Shown here: positions 16,017 to 24,676 of the stretch, piece by piece
How the letters are laid out: each line of letters opens with the position of its first letter
Position numbering within the stretch: position 1 is the stretch's first letter
NCBI RefSeq assembly: GCF_030116705.1
Contig: NZ_JAOTIK010000001.1
Location: 6,724,501-6,788,500, forward strand
Length of the DNA: 64,000 nt
Source: Streptomyces sp. ML-6
GTDB taxonomy: Bacteria > Actinomycetota > Actinomycetes > Streptomycetales > Streptomycetaceae
Direction of reading: 5' to 3'
Program-made: the position numbers and the translations under genes
Notes under the pieces: model-generated
The model's database searches: none
Seen by the model: the letters and a program-made list of their open reading frames with translations, nothing else
What the model was told of the DNA's origin: nothing

Positions 16017-17228
16017 TCAGGCCGTGGGGGCCACGGGACTGAACGGCGAGGGGGTCAGCCCCGTCCAGGTGTTCAGCTCGGCGCGGGCGGTCTGCTTGGT
16101 GACCTCGCCGTCCTGGAGCGTGCCGCTGCGCGCGACGTAGAACCGCCCGTCGTCGAGCGAGACCAGCCCGTACTGCCCGTACTGACCCGGCGCGGGCCAC
16201 CCGTACGTGCCGCTCGCCGCGTCGTGCGCGCCCTCCCGCAGCAGGGGGAGCAGCAGACCGCGCTCCGGTTCCTGCTGGCCGCGGACCGGACCGCGCACCG
16301 GCTTCCGCGCCCCGTCCAGCGCGAAGACCGAGTAGTTGGGGAAGCCCGGCTTGGTGCCCTTGTAGGCGGCCATCAGCCAGTTGCCGCTGTGCCCGTCGTA
16401 CTCCAGGTTCTGCACGCCGTACGTGGTGTTCCCGGTGTACGCGAAGAACTTGCCGTCGGGCCGGGCGGGGCCGCTGGTGTGCGGGGCCGACTCGGTCAGC
16501 GGGCGCTCGTACTTCTTCCACCGGGTGACGTCGTACTGGAGCAGCACCTGGTGGTCGTTGTCCGTGCGGTCGGCGTTGGCGTACACGCCGTAGGCGACCG
16601 TCAGCCTCTTCCGGGCGTGCTTGCCGCGCCGGTCGCCGAACGCCGGGCCGAACGCGACGCCGTCGATGCCGCTGCAGCCGTACCGGTGGTCGGGCGTCCT
16701 GCCCGTGTCGCCGTCGAAGACGCCGTCGCCGTTCATGTCGGCGGTGAAGTCCTCCACCACCTCCTTGAGGTGGACGGTCGAGACGACCCCCGTGGTCTGG
16801 GCATCCATGTCCATCCGGGTGATCCGGTCCACGTCGAGGATCGCGATGTAGAAGGACTTCGCCTCCTTGTACTCCAGCGAGCCGTAGACCCGGCCGTCCC
16901 GCTCGTCGAAGTCCAGGTCGCCGAGGTGGCCGGTGAAGCCGGTGACCGAGCCGACCGGATTGCCCCCGAGGTCGGTCTTCACCAGCAGGTTGGTCATCGA
17001 GAAGTACATGAAGCCCTTGCGGCGGTCGATGGCCATGCCCTGGACGTGGCCGGACCGCCAGGCGCCCCCGTCCACCGACGAGGGCAGCCCGCCGTGCGCG
17101 GGGCGGGCCGGGGACGGCACCGGCTCCGCGAGCGCCGTCGAGGCCGTGGTGACGACTGCCGTGCAGGCGAATACGGCCGCGACGATCGCGGCCAGTGGTC
17201 CGCCGAGGTGCCCTGTGTGCGTACGCAT
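16017..17228 (-). CDS. Secreted protein of unknown function, probably beta-propeller
   Basis: 403 residues with a clear Sec signal peptide (hydrophobic AAIVAAVFACTAVVTTAS, cleavage likely after ALA near residue 34). The mature part has repeated strand motifs typical of propeller proteins (GMAIDRRKGFMYFSMTN, DLDFDERDGRVYGSLEY, GLVSLDDGRFYVARSG). It also has a possible calcium loop DMNGDGVFDGDTG. No catalytic signature recognised. It has its own promoter region upstream of 17228. Confidence 0.75.
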   Translation of the reverse strand: MRTHTGHLGGPLAAIVAAVFACTAVVTTASTALAEPVPSPARPAHGGLPSSVDGGAWRSGHVQGMAIDRRKGFMYFSMTNLLVKTDLGGNPVGSVTGFTGHLGDLDFDERDGRVYGSLEYKEAKSFYIAILDVDRITRMDMDAQTTGVVSTVHLKEVVEDFTADMNGDGVFDGDTGRTPDHRYGCSGIDGVAFGPAFGDRRGKHARKRLTVAYGVYANADRTDNDHQVLLQYDVTRWKKYERPLTESAPHTSGPARPDGKFFAYTGNTTYGVQNLEYDGHSGNWLMAAYKGTKPGFPNYSVFALDGARKPVRGPVRGQQEPERGLLLPLLREGAHDAASGTYGWPAPGQYGQYGLVSLDDGRFYVARSGTLQDGEVTKQTARAELNTWTGLTPSPFSPVAPTA

Positions 17229-17410
17229 GATCCCTCCGCATCCGTGGAGTCCGGATGATGCCGGTCGAGCGTGGACTGCGGACGAATGGCATCTGAACTC
17301 GCGCGCCCGGCAGCCGTCGTCCGGAATACCGGTGACAGGCCGTCAGGACAACGGGACACAGGGGGAATACGGGGCGAACGGGACGGAGAGGGGGTGGGGC
17401 GGTCCGCGGC

Positions 17411-17905
17411 TCAGTCGGCCACCGGGCGGCCGTCCACCAGCTCCACCGTGCCGCCACCGGAGTCGAGGACGTCCAGGGCCGCCCGCAGGCGCGGCCCGAG
17501 GGTGCCGAGGAGATGCCGGTCCAGCGCGTCGCGCTCCACCAGCTTCCAGGACAGGAGCTCCTCCTCCTGCAGCCGGATCGCCTTCAGCTCGGCCTCGCCG
17601 AGCACTCCGCCGTCGTACAGGTACGCGGCGATCGGCGGCCGTCGCGGACTGCGCGACCAGTCGACGGCGAGCAACCGCCCCGGCTCGATGTCGAGTCCGA
17701 TCTCCTCGGCCGTCTCGCGCCGTGCGGCCTGGCGCGGGCTCTCGCCCTCGTCGGACTCGATCGTTCCGCCGGGCAGGGTCCAGCCCTCCCGGTAATTCGG
17801 CTCGACGAGCAGCACCCGCCCCCGGTCGTCCCGGAACAGCATGGCCGCGGCGGCCAGTACCCGGGGGAGGCCCGTGATGTAGGCGGCGTAGTCGGTGGTG
17901 GTCAC
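17411..17905 (-). CDS. Nudix hydrolase
   Basis: 164-residue Nudix protein. The Nudix box is near residues 46-70: LPGGTIESDEGES, then RRETAEEIGL. The first spacer is two residues longer than the classical G-x5-E pattern, but the catalytic REtAEEiGL is intact. The C-terminal part carries EEELLSWKLVE, common in this family. Substrate unknown (nucleoside diphosphate derivatives are typical). GTG start at 17905; divergent from the glycerate kinase gene. Confidence 0.87.
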   Translation of the reverse strand: MTTTDYAAYITGLPRVLAAAAMLFRDDRGRVLLVEPNYREGWTLPGGTIESDEGESPRQAARRETAEEIGLDIEPGRLLAVDWSRSPRRPPIAAYLYDGGVLGEAELKAIRLQEEELLSWKLVERDALDRHLLGTLGPRLRAALDVLDSGGGTVELVDGRPVAD

Positions 17906-17988
17906 GCGGGCAGCGTAGCGGAGCCCGGGCGCGCACCGGCCCGGGCGAAGGCCGCCCGACCGGTGCGACGGTGGCCCTGGGCAGCGGG

Positions 17989-18003
17989 TATCCGCTGCGG
18001 ATA
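17989..18003. promoter_or_regulatory. Perfect 15-nt palindrome in the Nudix/glycerate kinase promoter region
   Basis: TATCCGCTGCGGATA, symmetric around its central T, in the 143-bp gap between the divergent genes and 46 nt before the GTG at 18049. A plausible regulator binding site; no assigned factor. Confidence 0.5.
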
Positions 18004-18048
18004 AGGTCGGGGCGGCGCGACTGCCTGTTCGAGAGCAAGGGATGCAAG

Positions 18049-19191
18049 GTGGCGGACGGAGCAGTGATGGAGACCGCACGCGTGCTCGTCGCGGCGGACA
18101 AGTTCAAGGGCTCGCTCACGGCCGTGCAGGTCGCGGAGCGGGTGACGGCCGGGCTGCGGCGGATCGCCCCCGGCGCACGGGTCGAGACCCTGCCCGTGGC
18201 CGACGGCGGCGACGGCACGGTGGCGGCGGCGGTGGCCGCCGGATTCGAGCGCCGCGAGGCCAGGGTGACCGGCCCCCTCGGCGACCCGGTGACCGCGGCG
18301 TACGCGCTGCGCGACACCACGGCGGTGGTGGAGATGGCCGAGGCGTCGGGGCTCCAGCACCTGCCCGCGGGGGTGTTCGCCCCGCTCACGGCCACCACGT
18401 ACGGGTCCGGCGAACTGCTGGCCGCCGCGCTCGACGCGGGGGCCCGGACGATCGTGTTCGGGGTCGGCGGCAGCGCGACCACGGACGGCGGCGCGGGCAT
18501 GCTGGCCGCGCTCGGCGCCCGGTTCCTGGACGCGGACGGCAAGCCCGTCGGCCCCGGGGGCGGCGGCCTCGCCGCCCTGGCCGAGGCGGACCTGTCCGGC
18601 CTCGATCCACGACTGGCCGGGGTGGACCTGATCCTCGCCAGCGACGTCGACAACCCGCTGACGGGGCCGAAGGGCGCCCCCGAGGTCTACGGCAGGCAGA
18701 AGGGCGCGACCGAGGACGACATCGCGGTCCTCGACGCCGCGCTCGCCCACTACGCCTCCGTCCTCGGCCCGGACCACGCGCGGCTGCCCGGAGCGGGGGC
18801 GGCGGGCGGTATCGGCTACGGGGCGCTGGTCGCCCTCGGTGCCCGGTTCCGCCCCGGCATCGAGGTCATGCTCGACGTCCTGGGCTTCGCCCCCGCACTG
18901 GCCCGCGCCGACCTGGTGATCACCGGGGAGGGCTCGCTCGACGCGCAGACCCTGCACGGCAAGGCGCCGGCGGGAGTGGCCGCCGCGGCCCGCGCCGCGG
19001 GCATCGAGGTCGTCGCGGTCTGCGGCCGGCTGGCGCTGTCGCAGGAGGCCCTGACCGGGGCGGGCATCAGCCGCGCGTACGCCCTGGCGGACCTGGAACC
19101 GGACCCGGCGGTCTCGATGGCCCAGGCGGGGCCCCTGCTGGAACGCGCCGCCGAGGCGATCGCGCACGACTTCCTGACGCGGCCCCGGTAG
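18049..19191 (+). CDS. Glycerate kinase (GarK/GlxK type)
   Basis: 380-residue glycerate 2-kinase, type I. Motifs: VLVAADKFKGSLTA at the N-terminus, LPVADGGDGT, EMAEASGLQHL, TYGSGELL, FGVGGSATTDGGAGML, DVDNPLTGPKGAPEVYGRQKGA and VITGEGSLDAQTLHGKAP. It feeds glycerate into glycolysis or the glyoxylate/serine route. GTG at 18049 is preceded by AAGGGA; an ATG at 18067 with GGAG is an equally possible start. Confidence 0.92.
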   Translation: MADGAVMETARVLVAADKFKGSLTAVQVAERVTAGLRRIAPGARVETLPVADGGDGTVAAAVAAGFERREARVTGPLGDPVTAAYALRDTTAVVEMAEASGLQHLPAGVFAPLTATTYGSGELLAAALDAGARTIVFGVGGSATTDGGAGMLAALGARFLDADGKPVGPGGGGLAALAEADLSGLDPRLAGVDLILASDVDNPLTGPKGAPEVYGRQKGATEDDIAVLDAALAHYASVLGPDHARLPGAGAAGGIGYGALVALGARFRPGIEVMLDVLGFAPALARADLVITGEGSLDAQTLHGKAPAGVAAAARAAGIEVVAVCGRLALSQEALTGAGISRAYALADLEPDPAVSMAQAGPLLERAAEAIAHDFLTRPR

Positions 19192-19339
19192 CCGCCCCCG
19201 GCCGGCCGGACGGCCCGGTGACCGCCCCCGCCGGACGGGCCCGGGCCGCCGGGACCGCCCGGCCCATGGCGCTCCGGGACGGGCGGGGCGGCATCCGGGC
19301 CGGCCCGCCCCGCGCCCCGGCCGGGACACCGCCCGCACG

Positions 19340-19903
19340 TCATCCGACGGACGGTGCGGTTCCCAGACCGCTTCCGTCGACGGCTTCCCCGGTGCCGTCC
19401 CCGCCGGCCCCCGCTCCGGGGAGGCCCGGGACCACGCCTTCGTCAGGGCGCGGGCCGGAGCCGTTCCCGCCGGCCAGCAGGTCGGCCAGGCACTGGAGCT
19501 CCGACGGCAGGTCACGCCGCCAGGCCATCGTCACGAACGGCGCGAGCACGATCATGCCGCCGTCCAGATGGGGCCTGACCGAAACGGTGACCGTCGTGCC
19601 CCGGAGGCCCGGACTGAGCCGGAACTCCAGCTCCGGGGAATGCCGGCCCAGCGGGGTCCACATGCCCGCACCCCGGAAGACCAGGTACTCGACGGGGGCG
19701 CTCGCGGTGCACCGGAGGCGGTGCGTCCGTCGTCTGCCCGGAAACTTGCAGATGTACTCGTCGCCGAGTTCGGCGGCGAGGGGACCGTCGATCACCCGGT
19801 CGATGCTCGACGACCACTCGGCCAGATTCCGCGGATCCCGGAGGAACGAGAAGACCTCGTCGGCGGGGCGGGACACATGGACATTCGCAGACACATGGGG
19901 CAT
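19340..19903 (-). CDS. SRPBCC-family protein
   Basis: 187 residues. The first 140 form a START-like (SRPBCC) fold: MPHVSANVHVSRPADEVFSF, LRDPRNLAEWSSSIDRV, then long strands ending TTVTVSVRPHLDGGM. Such domains bind hydrophobic ligands; the ligand here is unknown. The last 40 residues are a Gly/Pro-rich tail. The ribosome site GAGGTGGAG precedes the ATG at 19903. It lies downstream of the MASE1 gene on the same strand. Confidence 0.78.
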   Translation of the reverse strand: MPHVSANVHVSRPADEVFSFLRDPRNLAEWSSSIDRVIDGPLAAELGDEYICKFPGRRRTHRLRCTASAPVEYLVFRGAGMWTPLGRHSPELEFRLSPGLRGTTVTVSVRPHLDGGMIVLAPFVTMAWRRDLPSELQCLADLLAGGNGSGPRPDEGVVPGLPGAGAGGDGTGEAVDGSGLGTAPSVG

Positions 19904-20031
19904 GGCTCCACCTCTTACGGCGCCCGGCCGCCCGGGTATCGGCGTCCGGTTGCCCTTGTCGCGGTGCCGTCGCCCCTCAGCCTGCTCCGGTTCACCGGTT
20001 CGCGCACCCGTCGCGCGCCCGATGGAGTGAA

Positions 20032-20988
20032 TCACGGGTCCTGCCGGGCCAGCTTCTCGGAGAGTCGCGCGCAGAGCCGTCGGATCTCGTGGTGGGTCCG
20101 GTTGCGTTCGGTGACGGCCGCGCCGAGCAGCAGCGCGGTGAGCGCGGTGACCCCGTTGAACGCCTGGAGGACGATCATGGAGGCGACCAGACCGTAATCG
20201 GCGAAGGGGCCGGTCATCCGTCCGGCGGCCAGGATCGCGAGCGTGGACACGCCCAGCGCGCAGCAGGCGGCGCCGGCCCGCTCGAAGCGGAAGGCGGCCC
20301 AGATGAGGAAGGGGAACACGAGGAACAGCAGCGAGGGGATCGTGACGGTCGCCAGGAGGGTGGCGCCCAGGGTGGCGGCCACCAGGGCGGCGGCCTCGAT
20401 CCATCGTGCCGGGCCGATGTCGCGCGGCCACCGGGCCCTGCGGGCGGCCAGCAGCAACGGCGTCACGACCATGATGCCCATGGCGTCGCCCGTCCACCAG
20501 ACCAGCCAGGTCGGCCAGAACTCGGCGGCCGGGAGCGCCCCCGACAGCACGAGGGCTCCGGAACCCGCGGACGCGCTGATCAGCGTACCGGCCAGGGCGC
20601 CGAGGAAGACCAGCGCCAGCGCATCCCGCAGCCGGTCGAGGTCCTTGTGGAAACCCGCGCGCCTCAGCATCAGGAACGAGCAGACCGGGGCGAGGGTGTT
20701 TCCGGCGGTGATCAGCGGCACGGACACCGGCGAGGGATCGATGGCGCCGTTGACGACGAACGCCCCGAGCGCGATTCCGGGCCAGACCCGCACACCGAAC
20801 ACGAGCAGCGCCGCCATCGCGATCCCGGTCGCCGGCCACAGCGGGGTGACCTGGCCCCGCACCAGCTGCTGGAGCAGCCCCAGCCAGGCCGTCGCGCAGT
20901 AGCAGGCGGCCACCCCCAGAACCGTCAGGACCGTGACCGCCCGCCGCCGGAGCCGCGCTCTGTCCACCACAGCAGCATCAGACACCAC
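20032..20988 (-). CDS. MASE1-domain integral membrane protein
   Basis: About 318 residues with eight predicted membrane helices matching the MASE1 sensor domain (VTPLWPATGIAMAALLVFG, GIALGAFVVN, AGNTLAPVCSFLMLRRAGF, WWTGDAMGIMVVTPLLLA). MASE1 normally precedes a kinase, GGDEF or phosphatase domain. Here the chain ends after a short charged helix (VTERNRTHHEIRRLCARLSEKL) with no output domain. The SpoIIE-type phosphatase upstream could be the output partner, but a 236-bp gap separates them. The start is uncertain between adjacent GTG codons at 20988 and 20985. Confidence 0.75.
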   Translation of the reverse strand: MVSDAAVVDRARLRRRAVTVLTVLGVAACYCATAWLGLLQQLVRGQVTPLWPATGIAMAALLVFGVRVWPGIALGAFVVNGAIDPSPVSVPLITAGNTLAPVCSFLMLRRAGFHKDLDRLRDALALVFLGALAGTLISASAGSGALVLSGALPAAEFWPTWLVWWTGDAMGIMVVTPLLLAARRARWPRDIGPARWIEAAALVAATLGATLLATVTIPSLLFLVFPFLIWAAFRFERAGAACCALGVSTLAILAAGRMTGPFADYGLVASMIVLQAFNGVTALTALLLGAAVTERNRTHHEIRRLCARLSEKLARQDP

Positions 20989-21224
20989 ACCGAGGCATCC
21001 CGCAGGGGCGGGCACGCCGAGGTCCCGCCGATGCCACGGACGAAGGGGCGCCTCCGGCGCACCCCTGGACCACCCGCCGCGCCCCGCTGCCTGCGCCGCA
21101 TCCGCCGTGCCTCGCCGCCTGTGCCGTGCCCCGGTCCGGTCCGCCGTGTCCGCCCGCCCTGCTCGCTCGTCGTGCCCGCCCGCCGGGTCCGCCCGCCGGG
21201 TCCGCCCCGACCCCGCCCGTTCCG

Positions 21225-22055
21225 TCAGCCGGCGGTCTCCGCCGGGCCCTCGTGACGGACGACGAGCACGGCGGCATCGTCCTCGTGACCGGTCAGGTCC
21301 GCCACCCGGATCACCCGTGCGGCCAGCTCGTCGGGGTCGGCCCCGTCCGCGGCACCGACCAGCTCCGCCACCGCGGCGAGCCCCTCGTCGATCGGGCAGG
21401 ACGGCCCCTCCACGACCCCGTCGGTCAGCAGGACCAGGTACCCGGGCTCCGTCAGCCCCCGCCGGGTCACCGGGTACGGCTGGTCGCGCAGTATCCCCAA
21501 CGGCATCCCGCCCGCGTCCAGGCAGATGCCGCGGTCGCCCGAGTCGGTGCCCCACACGAGCGGCACGTGCCCGGCCCTGGCCACGAAGAACTCTCCCCGC
21601 TCCGGGGCCACACGCAGCAGACAGCAGGTCGTGAACAGTTCGCAGTCCAGCGAGATCAGCAGCTCGTTGGCGAGCGCCAGCACCTCGCCCGGGTCGGTCG
21701 TCATACCGGCGAGCGCCCTGAGACCGGCCCGGGCCTCGCCCATGAAGGCGGCGGCCTCCACGCCGTGCCCCTGCACGTCGCCGATGACGATTCCCGTCGT
21801 TCCGTCCCGCATCGGGAACGCGTCGTAGAAGTCGCCGCCGATGGCCAGCCCGTCCTGCGAGGGCGTGTAACGGACGCCGATCCGCAGCCCCGGGAACTCG
21901 GGCAGCCCGGCCGGGAGCAGATGCCGTTGCAGCGCCATGCCCAGTTCCGCCCTGATCCGGTGGAGCTCGATGTTCTCCAGGGCCCGGTCGACCAGGTTCC
22001 CGAGGGTGAGCAGGAGGTCCTGGGGGTCGTCCGGTGCGCTGCGGTGTCGGTGCAT
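21225..22055 (-). CDS. PP2C-family (SpoIIE-like) serine phosphatase
   Basis: 276 residues. A short N-terminal helical region (LGNLVDRALENIELHRIRAE) leads into a SpoIIE/RsbU-type phosphatase domain with LQRHLLPAGLP, IGGDFYDAFPM, VIGDVQGHGVEAA, LLTDGVVE and EDDAAVLVV, which supply the metal-binding aspartates. Such enzymes act on phosphorylated anti-sigma antagonists. There is no PAS, GAF or kinase domain. No anti-sigma partner lies nearby. Confidence 0.88.
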   Translation of the reverse strand: MHRHRSAPDDPQDLLLTLGNLVDRALENIELHRIRAELGMALQRHLLPAGLPEFPGLRIGVRYTPSQDGLAIGGDFYDAFPMRDGTTGIVIGDVQGHGVEAAAFMGEARAGLRALAGMTTDPGEVLALANELLISLDCELFTTCCLLRVAPERGEFFVARAGHVPLVWGTDSGDRGICLDAGGMPLGILRDQPYPVTRRGLTEPGYLVLLTDGVVEGPSCPIDEGLAAVAELVGAADGADPDELAARVIRVADLTGHEDDAAVLVVRHEGPAETAG

Positions 22056-22227
22056 GGCATCCCCGGGCAGTCCGATCCGTCCCTTTTTGAAACCTTAGCT
22101 CCCCGCCGTCACCCGCAGGAGGGTTCGTGGCCGGGGCACGGAGCAGGGCAACGGCGGGGGCGGACACCCGCCGGTGGCCGGTACGGGAACGGCACCGGCC
22201 GGGGCGCTCCTCCGGCCGGGACCGGTG

Positions 22228-22626
22228 CTACTGGATGAACCGGGGGAGCCACCTGGCCCGGTACTCGGGATGGCCGGCGTGCTCCGCTGCCAGCTGACGC
22301 ACGGCGAACCCCAGCCCCACCGCCCGGCCGGACCGGAAATCGTGCTCGGGGCGGTCGGTGTCCAGGTCGGCCACCTCGGCGTACTCGTTGAGGAGCACCC
22401 GGCTGGTCTCGATGCGGCGCAGCGTGCGCGCCGGGTCCTGGAAGGCGATGTGCTGGTCGAAACCGAGATTCCGCACGCTGAACGCGATGCCCCCGGACCG
22501 GTCGTGCACCTCGCCGGGCACGTCGGCCGGGCAGCGCCAGCTGTCGCCGCCCGCCCCCTGCGCGATCCGTTCTTCCTCGGCGAGCCGCGCCCGGACGAAA
22601 GCGATCATCTCGGCGTTGTCTGTCAT
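22228..22626 (-). CDS. DUF6221-family protein
   Basis: 132-residue protein with the typical actinobacterial opening MTDNAEMIAFVRARLAEEERIA, HIAFQDPARTLRRIETSR and a C-terminal AAEHAGHPEYRARWLP. The family is common in Streptomyces and has no known role. Single gene with its own upstream region. Confidence 0.8.
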   Translation of the reverse strand: MTDNAEMIAFVRARLAEEERIAQGAGGDSWRCPADVPGEVHDRSGGIAFSVRNLGFDQHIAFQDPARTLRRIETSRVLLNEYAEVADLDTDRPEHDFRSGRAVGLGFAVRQLAAEHAGHPEYRARWLPRFIQ

Positions 22627-22940
22627 CGGGTTCCGAATCCTTCATCGTCATGGCCTGATCCGGGGACGGCGCACACGGCCGGCACCGCCGTTCGCCCGGC
22701 TGTTCACCGCTCCGGACGGTCGGGTGCCCGGGAGGAGGACGGGCCGGTCCCGGCGGGAGGACACACGACGGCGCCGGCCCGTCCCGAGGACGAGCCGGCG
22801 CGGACAGCCGTGGAAGAAGCCCCCGTTCCCATGGGCCCAACATACTGTGCCGGTGCCCCCGGCCGGTCCCGGCGAATCGCCGCGGAGGCAGACGAATCCG
22901 GCACGCCGCACCGGTCGGCCCCGCCTCCGCGGCATGCGAA
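22627..22940. other. Intergenic region, no gene seen
   Basis: About 310 bp of GC-rich sequence between the DUF6221 start and the pssA terminator. I see no ORF with a ribosome site, no repeat and no RNA gene; it should contain the DUF6221 promoter. Confidence 0.5.
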
Positions 22941-22973
22941 AGGGCCCGGGTGCTGGGGGAGCACCCGGGCCCT
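22941..22973 (-). terminator. pssA terminator
   Basis: Perfect 14-base arms (22941-22954, 22960-22973) with a GGGGG loop, followed on the minus strand by TTCGC, 31 nt beyond the pssA stop. Confidence 0.9.
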
Positions 22974-23003
22974 CTCGTGCCGTTCGTTCCGTCGTGTGCC
23001 GCT

Positions 23004-23861
23004 CTACGGGAGCTGCGCCGCCCGCGCCTCGCGCCGGTTGCCGCGGAAGGTGTTCACCCGCCGGGCCGTCGCGAAGAGCGGGATGACCGCTCCCAGGACC
23101 ACCTGGAGCGCGCAGCCGGTCTGGAGGAGCAGCTGACCGCCGGGGGCATCGAACGCCCAGGCGGCGAGCAGCCCCATCGCGGCCACGATCCAGCTGAGCA
23201 TCGCCACCGCGAGGATGCCCCGCGGCTTCGGGTACTCGACCCGGCTGACCATCAGCCACGCCACCCCGACGATCGCGAGGAGCGTCGGCACGAAGGGCAG
23301 CTCCAGGAGCACGATCGAGACGACCGTGAGCGCTCCGAAGGGGCTCGGCATGCCCTGGAACATGCCGTCCTTCATGGTCACGCAGGAGAATCTGGCGAGT
23401 CTGAGCACCACCGCCAGCAACACCACGACCGCCGCCAGCGCGGACACCCGCTGGTGCGCGTCGTCCGCGACCATGCCGTAGACGAGGACGAAGTACGCCG
23501 GGGCGAGCCCGAAGCTGATCAGGTCCGAGAGGTTGTCCAGCTCGGCCCCCATCGGCGAGGAGCGCAGCTTGCGGGCCACGAGCCCGTCGAAGAGGTCGAA
23601 GACCGCCGCGAGGAGCATCAGGATGACGGCGGTGGCCGCGGAGTGCCGCGCCATGCCGCTCTCGTCGCTGCCCGTGAGGTGCGGAATGAGGATTCCGGTG
23701 GTGGTGAAGTACACCGCCATGAACCCGCAGGTGGCGTTGCCGAGCGTGAGGGTGTCCGCTATCGACAGCCGCAGAGAGAGCGGCATGTCCTCGCCGGCGT
23801 CCTCCTCGGACTCCGCCTCCGGCACCCAGCCGGCCTGTGTGTCGGGATCAATCACGGTCAA
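23004..23861 (-). CDS. pssA: CDP-diacylglycerol--serine O-phosphatidyltransferase
   Basis: 285-residue membrane enzyme making phosphatidylserine. The CDP-alcohol phosphotransferase signature DGLVARKLRSSPMGAELDNL then SD (D-G-x2-A-R-x8-G-x3-D-x3-D) lies near residues 90-112, followed by several membrane helices. The N-terminal 30 residues are acidic and soluble. Its start lies inside the end of psd (14-bp overlap), so the two steps toward phosphatidylethanolamine are coupled. Ends at the terminator 22941-22973. Confidence 0.95.
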   Translation of the reverse strand: MTVIDPDTQAGWVPEAESEEDAGEDMPLSLRLSIADTLTLGNATCGFMAVYFTTTGILIPHLTGSDESGMARHSAATAVILMLLAAVFDLFDGLVARKLRSSPMGAELDNLSDLISFGLAPAYFVLVYGMVADDAHQRVSALAAVVVLLAVVLRLARFSCVTMKDGMFQGMPSPFGALTVVSIVLLELPFVPTLLAIVGVAWLMVSRVEYPKPRGILAVAMLSWIVAAMGLLAAWAFDAPGGQLLLQTGCALQVVLGAVIPLFATARRVNTFRGNRREARAAQLP

Positions 23862-24495
23862 TTCGAGTCACCCCCGCGGTGGTGGCCTGGCCGACCTCGA
23901 CCGCGACATCGACACCCTCCGGAAGGTAGATGTCGACCCGCGAGCCGAAGCGGATCAGGCCGATGCGCTCGCCCTGCTCCACCTTCGTGCCCTGCGGGAT
24001 GTACGGGACGATGCGCCGGGCGACCGCGCCGGCGATCTGCACCATCTCGATGTCGCCGAGCTCGGTGTCGAAGTGCCAGACAACGCGCTCGTTGTTCTCG
24101 CTCTCCTTGTTGAACGCCGGAACGAACCCGCCGGGGACGTGCTCGACCGAGGTCACCCTGCCGGCCAGCGGCGCCCGGTTGACGTGGACGTTCAGCGGGC
24201 TCATGAAGATCGCGACGCGGGTGCGTCCGTCCTTCCACGGCATGATGCTCTGCACCACTCCGTCGGCCGGTGAGATCACCCGGCCCCGGGTGATCTCGCG
24301 CTCGGGGTCGCGGAAGAACCACAGCATGCCCGCCGCGAGCGCGGTGGTGGGCACGGCCACCGCGGCCCAGCGCCCGGACTTGCGGGCCCGGGCGAGGCTG
24401 AGTGCCGCGGTGGCGACGGTCGGGAGGAGCCACGGCGAAGCTCCGCGTGCAAGGCGGACCCCGCCGCGTGGTGCAGAGGTTTGGCTGTCGGGCAT
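23848..24495 (-). CDS. psd: Phosphatidylserine decarboxylase (short archaeal-type)
   Basis: 215-residue proenzyme: hydrophobic N-terminus (LLPTVATAALSL, VAVPTTALAAGMLWFF), then RDPEREI, SPADGVVQSI, FMSPLNVHVNRAPLAG, AFNKESENNER and the self-cleavage Gly-Ser in RFGSRVDIYLP that yields the pyruvoyl group. The start at 24495 is favoured over one 36 nt upstream by family length. It follows mcd after a 181-bp gap that includes a possible TAACAT -10 (24556-24561), so it may have its own promoter. Overlaps pssA. Confidence 0.93.
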   Translation of the reverse strand: MPDSQTSAPRGGVRLARGASPWLLPTVATAALSLARARKSGRWAAVAVPTTALAAGMLWFFRDPEREITRGRVISPADGVVQSIMPWKDGRTRVAIFMSPLNVHVNRAPLAGRVTSVEHVPGGFVPAFNKESENNERVVWHFDTELGDIEMVQIAGAVARRIVPYIPQGTKVEQGERIGLIRFGSRVDIYLPEGVDVAVEVGQATTAGVTRIDRD

Positions 24496-24676
24496 GGATG
24501 ACCTTCGTAGCGGATGATGCCGCGCTGGCAACGGGGGACGGCGGCTTTTCCGGCGATGTTATCGGTTGCGAGCCGCAACTGGGCAAGCCAGCAGCCGAGT
24601 CGGACGACTGGAAGGCACTGACCGAGGATGACAGGATGTGATCTTCTTCGCGGCTAAATTACCTCGAAAGGGACAA

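Noticed and set aside
24613..24626. GGCACTGACCGAGG upstream of psd as a regulon operator
   Set aside because: Only one half-site fits, there is no second copy at 22 bp and no matching -35/-10 geometry.
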